From Mesorhabditis belari (Eukaryota > Nematoda > Chromadorea > Rhabditida > Rhabditidae): a stretch of DNA of 64,000 nucleotides. Location: assembly GCA_958450365.1 (NCBI GenBank), contig CAUEEP010000760.1:2737462-2801461 (forward strand), written 5' to 3'. Under the pieces are notes generated by a model, which did no database searches, was not told where the DNA came from, and worked only from the letters and a program-made list of their open reading frames with translations. Position 1 is the first letter of the stretch; each line of letters begins with the position of its first letter. The translations under genes were made by a program, and so were the position numbers. Positions 60,501-64,000 of the stretch are shown here, piece after piece.

Positions 60501-62707
60501 GATTAATTGATGAATTCGTGATTTTTCAACGGAATTACGAAAAGGAATGAAAAGACTTTCTGGACAGTCCAATACAACTCAAATTTAAGTGTGATGTGCT
60601 GGTCTCAGCCGGATTTTCTTCACCTCTATCCTTCTTGGCACTTGAGCCATTAAATGCTCCATCGACCAACATTTCCTTCGTTTTGACAACAGAAAGCAGG
60701 TTTAACAGTTTTTATCTAATTGCTCTTTACGTAATAAGCTTCAGCAATGGAATTATTGCATATCATGGCGATGAATCAGCTCATATTTCGATTGAGCTTT
60801 TCTCTGGTCGAATCAAAGTCTCATGGGATGTTGGCAATCCACCAGCCTCGTTGCTTTACAGTTATTCAATTGGTAAGTACTTCAAATTAATGAAAGATTT
60901 CGGGGTAGGCTAGTTTCTGCAATTTTTTTGCGCAACAGGGTTATTTGCGCAACTGGGTCGTTTGCGCAACTCGCCATAACCTCTTCTAAGTCGGTCAATC
61001 TTTATGATGTTGGTTTCATTTTGTAGATCTCAATAAGTGCAACAAAATGACACCAAAATCATAAAGATTGGCCGACTTAGAAGAAAGTTATGGCGAGTTG
61101 CGGAAATGACCCTGTTGCGCAAAAAAAATTGCAGAAACTAGCCTACCCTAAGATTTAAAATAAGATCAACTAGTTTAATACTTTAATAAACGTAACCAAG
61201 CATTATTTAGTTAACGACAATCGCCCACATGCAATCAATCTTGTGCTTCGAGGCCAGAAACTGGCGATGAAGGTAAGTTGGCAATGAAAGCTTGTTCAAT
61301 CTTATGCTACTCTTTTAGATTGATGGAAATGATGGACAATTTATTGAAAACTCGGGATCTGTGCAAGAGTTTGCACTCAAGAAGAAAGATTTTCTCTATT
61401 TTGGACGGCCTCAAATAGACACCGCCAATCAAGCAATCAGAAATTTTCATGTCCGCCAGAATATAAGCTTTAAAGGTAAATAACTAAATCAATTGACATA
61501 CGCCATCTAATTTTTACCATTCCAGGTTGTCTATCCGATTTGATAATCGACAAACGAACAGTCGACTTCTCAACAACGGAGAAATCTGAAAATATTGAAC
61601 AAGGTCTGCTAATGATCATCAAACTTTAAACATTTGTTAAGGTTGCTCCAAAGTGATTAACTATTGCGCCGGAAACGTTTGTGGAAAAGGGAAATGCACG
61701 GTTGATCTAACAACACAACGCGGCTACAAATGCCAATGCCCACAAGGATTTTCCGGCAATGATTGCTCTCAAAGAAAGATTCAATGCAATAAGGAGAAAT
61801 TCAAGGAATATCACGTTGAAGGGGATTGCAGGTGGGAGAAATGGCTACTAGACTTGCTATCCAATCGAAATTCTGTCGGGTCGGATCAGATTCAATCCAA
61901 TAGATGCTTTTATCGAATCGAAAAGATCCAATAGAGGCTTTTATTGGATCGAATCATCATCTGAGGCAATCCAATCGGATTTAATCCGTATTCGATCCAT
62001 CGGATAGCAAGTCTAATGGATATGTTATATCCGATTTAATTTTATCCGATTTAGACTCAATCTAAATCGTTTTAGATTCAACAATAGTTTTCAACAATTG
62101 CGGCGCTGGTAAATCATGCTTTTGTCATGTCCTGTTTGCACTAAATCGTTTTTTATACCAAAAACAAGGCCAGAAGCAATAGCTTGCATCAAAATTCCGT
62201 AATTTTTGCCGAATTTAACCATTTTTTAAGTAAAAGCACGCTAAGTTTAAGTTATTCAATAAATGTTGTCGTTAAAACGCTTCTCGCTATTGCTTCTGGC
62301 CTTGTTTTTGGTATAAAAACGATTTAGTGCAAACACGCATCAAAAACATGACAAAACCTGATTTACCAGCACAGCAATTGTTAAAACTATTGTTGAGTCT
62401 AAATAGGATAAAAATCCAAATCGGATATAACAGATTCATCTCCAGCCAAGTGAGGCAATTAACCAAAATTCTAGATCGATTGATGAAATCAAATCGGCTC
62501 GTTGTGATGGTTATTGTGGAGAGAATGGTGATTGTTGCACAGCCGTCAAACAGAAAAGACGAAAAGTGAAATTGCACTGCAAGAATGGGACCAGGTTTGG
62601 AGATTCTCGAGTTTTCTAAACAAAATCAATCATTCAGCAAAGTCTCTGTGGTGCCTATCGTTCGAAAATGTCTTTGCAACAGTACTTGTTCCAAAAGAAG
62701 ATTATGA
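44887..62707 (+). CDS. slt-1: Slit guidance ligand, complete gene (37 exons, 1,392 aa)
   Basis: A secreted extracellular-matrix ligand of Robo (SAX-3) receptors that steers axons and cells. The spliced reading frame totals 4179 nt with all 36 junctions in phase. Domain order is exactly that of slit: signal peptide, four LRR blocks each with N- and C-caps, EGF1-6, laminin G, EGF7, cystine knot (CTCK). Length matches the known nematode protein (about 1,400 aa). Single-LRR exons of exactly 72 nt in phase 2 (exons 2, 3, 4, 15, 16) show the modular build. Intron 17 uses a GC donor. Introns of 37-60 bases alternate with introns up to 3.4 kb that hold transposon debris. A possible trans-splice acceptor (acccag) ends at 44871, 15 bases before ATG. 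Exon coordinates are given in the following block entries. Confidence 0.95.
45190..45255 (+). repeat. Repeat of cgtatttc / cgtattgc in slt-1 intron 2
   Basis: Seven to eight units of eight bases. Confidence 0.75.
45644..46198 (-). pseudogene. LINE (Jockey/CR1-like) reverse transcriptase fragment in slt-1 intron 4
   Basis: 185-codon open frame containing [40 protein letters not shown] and [10 protein letters not shown], i.e. RT motifs A, B and C with the YADD active site. Neither endonuclease nor the 3' part is present; the frame runs out at both ends. Opposite in orientation to slt-1. Confidence 0.9.
49717..50448 (-). mobile_element. Tc1-like element relic in slt-1 intron 5
   Basis: Ends tacagagtgcgtcata and, inverted, tacagggttcgtcatg. 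The - strand between about 50330 and 50150 encodes [20 protein letters not shown] then [19 protein letters not shown], the paired HTH plus GRPR-type start of Tc1 transposases. The rest is frameshifted. Confidence 0.65.
51657..52214 (-). pseudogene. Tc1-family transposase fragment in slt-1 intron 8
   Basis: Two - strand pieces: 52214-51942 with [20 protein letters not shown] (second catalytic Asp region) and 51917-51657 starting [20 protein letters not shown] (third catalytic residue Glu, DD34E type). The N-terminal half is missing and the pieces are frameshifted. Confidence 0.8.
52481..52926 (+). pseudogene. pogo-like DDE transposase C-terminal fragment, second copy
   Basis: Within slt-1 intron 8. 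[20 protein letters not shown] differs from the 24.3 kb copy at single sites; the preceding frame (about 52545-52660) also matches with frameshifts. Decayed. Confidence 0.6.
53047..53325. mobile_element. MITE family P-related copy in slt-1 intron 8
   Basis: Ends taccgtaaatactctaatag; interior palindrome cctataggag differs from copies 1-3, so it is a subfamily. Confidence 0.75.
53417..55741 (+). CDS. slt-1: slt-1 exons 9-12: LRR block 2
   Basis: Exons 53417-53560, 53604-53708, 53749-53899, 55618-55741. Reads [52 protein letters not shown] and C-cap NPLICDCNL | EWLANLL. Block 2 is the Robo-binding LRR domain in characterised slits. Intron 11 (53900-55617) carries a piggyBac remnant that begins a few bases after the donor, a Tc1-type MITE and TTAGGC tracts. 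Confidence 0.93.
53909..54651 (-). mobile_element. piggyBac remnant at the 5' end of slt-1 intron 11
   Basis: 743 bp with ends cccattcgaaac/gtttcgaatggg and a perfect TTAA duplication (53905-53908, 54652-54655), the piggyBac target. The - strand encodes a piece of the N-terminal region ([20 protein letters not shown]) and [20 protein letters not shown] followed by DRLYKIR, hallmark piggyBac transposase sequence. The catalytic domain is gone. Subterminal palindromes (gctgcagcgattattcgctg) lie near the left end. The left TTAA begins five bases into the intron. Confidence 0.88.
54675..54952. mobile_element. MITE with end ctacagtgcgtaacaaaatg, slt-1 intron 11
   Basis: 278 bp; inverted ends ctacagtgcgtaacaaaatg; Tc1-type terminus. 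An internal copy of the terminus occurs at about 54888. Confidence 0.8.
55365..55576 (+). repeat. Interstitial telomeric repeats (TTAGGC)n in slt-1 intron 11
   Basis: Two tracts of TTAGGC (55366-55420, 55552-55576) bracket a segment with an inverted gcgaaggctagcggctagcg stretch, the pair cttagtgcg/cgcactaag, and a 13-base C run. Flanks show MITE-like ends (ctattag... and ...aaatacggtaa). Confidence 0.8.
55791..57132 (+). CDS. slt-1: slt-1 exons 13-17: LRR block 3
   Basis: Exons 55791-55887, 55980-56102, 56142-56213, 56254-56325, 56972-57132. N-cap [14 protein letters not shown]; repeats [33 protein letters not shown]-cap [16 protein letters not shown]. This block has one or two fewer repeats than block 3 of vertebrate slits. 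Exon 17 ends GAAG followed by gcaagc, a GC-AG intron of 43 bases. Confidence 0.92.
57176..58278 (+). CDS. slt-1: slt-1 exons 18-23: LRR block 4
   Basis: Exons 57176-57248, 57490-57621, 57663-57784, 57824-57917, 57957-58112, 58171-58278. N-cap [14 protein letters not shown]; repeats [45 protein letters not shown]-cap [15 protein letters not shown] with the conserved GIARCESP. Block 4 is the dimerisation domain in other slits. Exon 23 starts EGF1. Confidence 0.93.
58321..60344 (+). CDS. slt-1: slt-1 exons 24-29: EGF repeats 1-6
   Basis: Exons 58321-58414, 59267-59389, 59437-59570, 59609-59702, 59793-59918, 60267-60344. Six EGF modules follow LRR4; several carry calcium-binding-type starts ([30 protein letters not shown]). 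The linker [14 protein letters not shown] between EGF5 and EGF6 is the position where other slits are cleaved; a cleavage motif is not obvious. Intron 24 (58415-59266) is the largest here; intron 28 contains a MITE. Confidence 0.93.
59947..60215. mobile_element. MITE family P copy in slt-1 intron 28
   Basis: Very close to copy 2 in sequence and orientation; ends 51 bases before exon 29. Confidence 0.85.
60470..60573. mobile_element. Short MITE, gtccagaaag family, slt-1 intron 29
   Basis: About 100 bp with ends ttaggctgtcgagaaagtct and inverted; right end lies about 16 bases before the acceptor of exon 30. Confidence 0.7.
60590..62707 (+). CDS. slt-1: slt-1 exons 30-37: laminin G, EGF7 and C-terminal cystine knot
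   Basis: Exons 60590-60699, 60739-60872, 61211-61272, 61319-61475, 61526-61603, 61642-61831, 62475-62594, 62638-62707. Laminin G reads [20 protein letters not shown] through LYFGRPQ. EGF7 is [14 protein letters not shown]...[12 protein letters not shown]. The cystine knot has [20 protein letters not shown] and ends [15 protein letters not shown]. Introns 29, 31 and 35 contain MITE or foldback sequence; the last intron is 43 bases. Stop TGA at 62705. Confidence 0.93.
60902..61148. repeat. Foldback element in slt-1 intron 31
   Basis: Arms gggtaggctagtttctgcaa...; subterminal ttgcgcaac units repeated three times, resembling the layout at 20.8 kb. Confidence 0.8.
61849..62015. repeat. Foldback in slt-1 intron 35, ends tagacttgctatcc
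   Basis: Inverted ends tagacttgctatcc/ggatagcaagtcta, interior rich in gatcgaatc-type words. A related stretch lies at 63655-63760. Confidence 0.7.
62018..62432. repeat. Second foldback in slt-1 intron 35
   Basis: Arms include gctggtaaatca and cgttttttataccaaaaaca, inverted around about 62220. Confidence 0.75.
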
Positions 62708-62799
62708 AATCTTGTTTCTGTTATTTTGTACATTCACTGCCTCAATTGAGATCTGAATTTGATAAAAGTTTACTTTATCTTGTTTGGATTTAAAGAACA

Positions 62800-63240
62800 A
62801 ATCTAAATGGCACAATGATGAGACAAAAAGAGAAGATCGTGAAGTGGAGAAAGGATAGGAATGCGTGAAAGGTGACCCGTATAAGAAATGAGAAGCATTT
62901 TGACACCACTAAATGATTGTAGCAAATTGGATTGGCGAAATTCAAAATTCTAGGATTTTGAAGAGGTTTTTTTATCGTTCTTCTTCTTCTGGTTGCTCCC
63001 AGAATTGCGTGATTGAGATCAATTGTGTGAAGACCAACGAAAGGGGAGTACGGATGGCTGCTTTTGTCTGAAATTTGATCGTTAATGTAGACAAGTTGAC
63101 AATCAACACAAACTATATCTTTTAGAAACAAAAACTTTCTAAATATCGTGCTCTAGAAGTTTGATTAGACTGTTATTTCATTGTAAAAGTCGATTAGGCT
63201 GTCCAAAAAGTCTTTTCGTTCCAGAAATTCATTACTGCTA
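62800..63240. repeat. Host repeat copy 2 (uninterrupted)
   Basis: Same sequence as the two flanks of the nested element at 21.9-25.0 kb, without the 2.6 kb insertion. It lies between slt-1 and the GPCR. Its right end carries the family terminus gtccaaaaagtcttttcg seen in other MITEs. Confidence 0.65.
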
Positions 63241-63269
63241 CTTCATTACTACATTTTGTTCAAGTCAAA

Positions 63270-63582
63270 TTACTCGTTTACCTTTCTCTCTCGATGACAT
63301 GTCAGAATCTGCTTGAAAGCTCTCCGGAAATCCCTCGAGAATCGTGAATAGATCAATGGATTCAACATCGAGTTAAGGTGGCCTGCCCATGTAAAAATAG
63401 TGAACATAGTCTCTTTGTTAGAGAAACACTGAAAGATTTGTGATTAGAGTTTCTGTTTCCGATTACTTACCGATCCACATAGAGCTGCGATTGGAGAGAA
63501 GATAAAAAATGGAGTCCAACAAAGGATGAAAGCTCCAACAACGATTGAAAGCGTTCGAGCTGCTCTTTGTTCGTGCACATAT
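63270..63582 (-). CDS. Biogenic-amine-type GPCR, 3' end (TM6-TM7), partial
   Basis: Two - strand exons: 63582-63471 and 63428-63270 (stop TAA at 63272-63270). The first encodes [21 protein letters not shown], with the FxxCWxPFF motif of TM6. The second encodes TM7 with [16 protein letters not shown], the NPxxY motif and helix 8 of class A receptors. These features point to a receptor for a biogenic amine (octopamine, tyramine, serotonin or dopamine type); the ligand cannot be told from this part. TM1-TM5 lie beyond the right edge. It is convergent with slt-1, 560 bases away. A donor at 63281 (gtaaac) could extend the tail by another exon, but the short read-through tail ending RERKVNE is simpler. 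Confidence 0.8.
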
Positions 63583-64000
63583 CTGAAATTGACTTATTGA
63601 TGGTTTAGAGTGATCGATTCTGCTTTAACAACGTGTTTTTCAATAGTGAGCTCTAGACATGCTATCCGACGGGTGAAATTGGATCGGATTGGATCGGATC
63701 GGCCTTTGGATCGCAATCCGATCCGATCCGAAAAGTTGAGATTTCGGATCCGATCCAAAATAGTTCAACAACTAATCAGCTTTATGCGTATTGTAGCTTT
63801 TTATTCTTCTTAAGCATTTAAAACTATTAAGTTATCAATCTGAAGAGCGTAATTCAGTTGTATGCTTCACTTCGTTCGTTTTTTTTCTTCGCTTTGTTTT
63901 TTCTAAGTGATGTTTGTTATGTTATTGATTTTGCGTTGAGTAATGACTAGAGCTAAGGGTTTTTTCTCTATATTTTTAACGTTTTGAGTACAATCTGCAT

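Noticed and set aside
61653..61934. 93-codon frame as an independent gene
   Set aside because: It is slt-1 exon 35 (EGF7 and start of the cystine knot) reading past its donor into a foldback.

Overview
The window looks like nuclear DNA of a nematode, most likely a chromadorean. Evidence: short introns ending in a tttcag-like acceptor, AT-rich sequence dense in mariner/Tc1-type repeats, interstitial tracts of the nematode telomere hexamer TTAGGC, and four host genes with clear nematode or metazoan relatives. All gene models were spliced by eye from open frames, GT/GC donors and AG acceptors. The three long models keep frame through every junction.

Region 1-26,100 holds no host gene that I can support. 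It consists of foldback elements (2.03-3.68, 13.8-15.7, 20.3-20.65, 20.84-21.29 kb), minisatellites (9.8, 10.6, 12.6, 13.1, 16.7, 19.4, 22.0 kb), MITEs, a Tc1/maT-like element carrying telomere repeats (8.3-9.3 kb), a LINE tail (16.4 kb), a ~750 bp duplicated segment (5.3 and 18.2 kb) and a nested transposon stack (21.9-25.0 kb) with a nearly intact mariner inside.

Region 26,106-41,289 carries two + strand membrane-protein genes. The first is a MOLO-1-like single-pass protein (10 exons, 335 aa). The second is a tetraspanin (12 exons, 405 aa) whose large extracellular loop holds two CCG modules. Between them lies an orphan EF-hand-like terminal exon (33.3 kb). Introns are filled with MITEs and mariner relics.

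Region 41,290-44,886 is intergenic and contains a decayed mariner. Region 44,887-62,707 is a complete slit orthologue (slt-1): 37 exons, 1,392 aa, signal peptide, four LRR blocks, six EGFs, laminin G, a seventh EGF and a C-terminal cystine knot. It is the secreted ligand for Robo receptors in axon guidance. Its introns carry a LINE, Tc1-like, pogo-like and piggyBac remnants and many foldback repeats. A convergent - strand aminergic GPCR, of which only the TM6-TM7 end is visible, closes the window (63,270-63,582).

The host genes do not form an evident pathway; they are separate secreted or membrane genes of the kind used in neurons and muscle. The most notable points are the double-module tetraspanin, transposons sitting a few bases from splice sites, a 19-bp minisatellite that repeats a B-box-like motif beside a tRNA-like sequence, and telomere-repeat tracts embedded in mobile elements.
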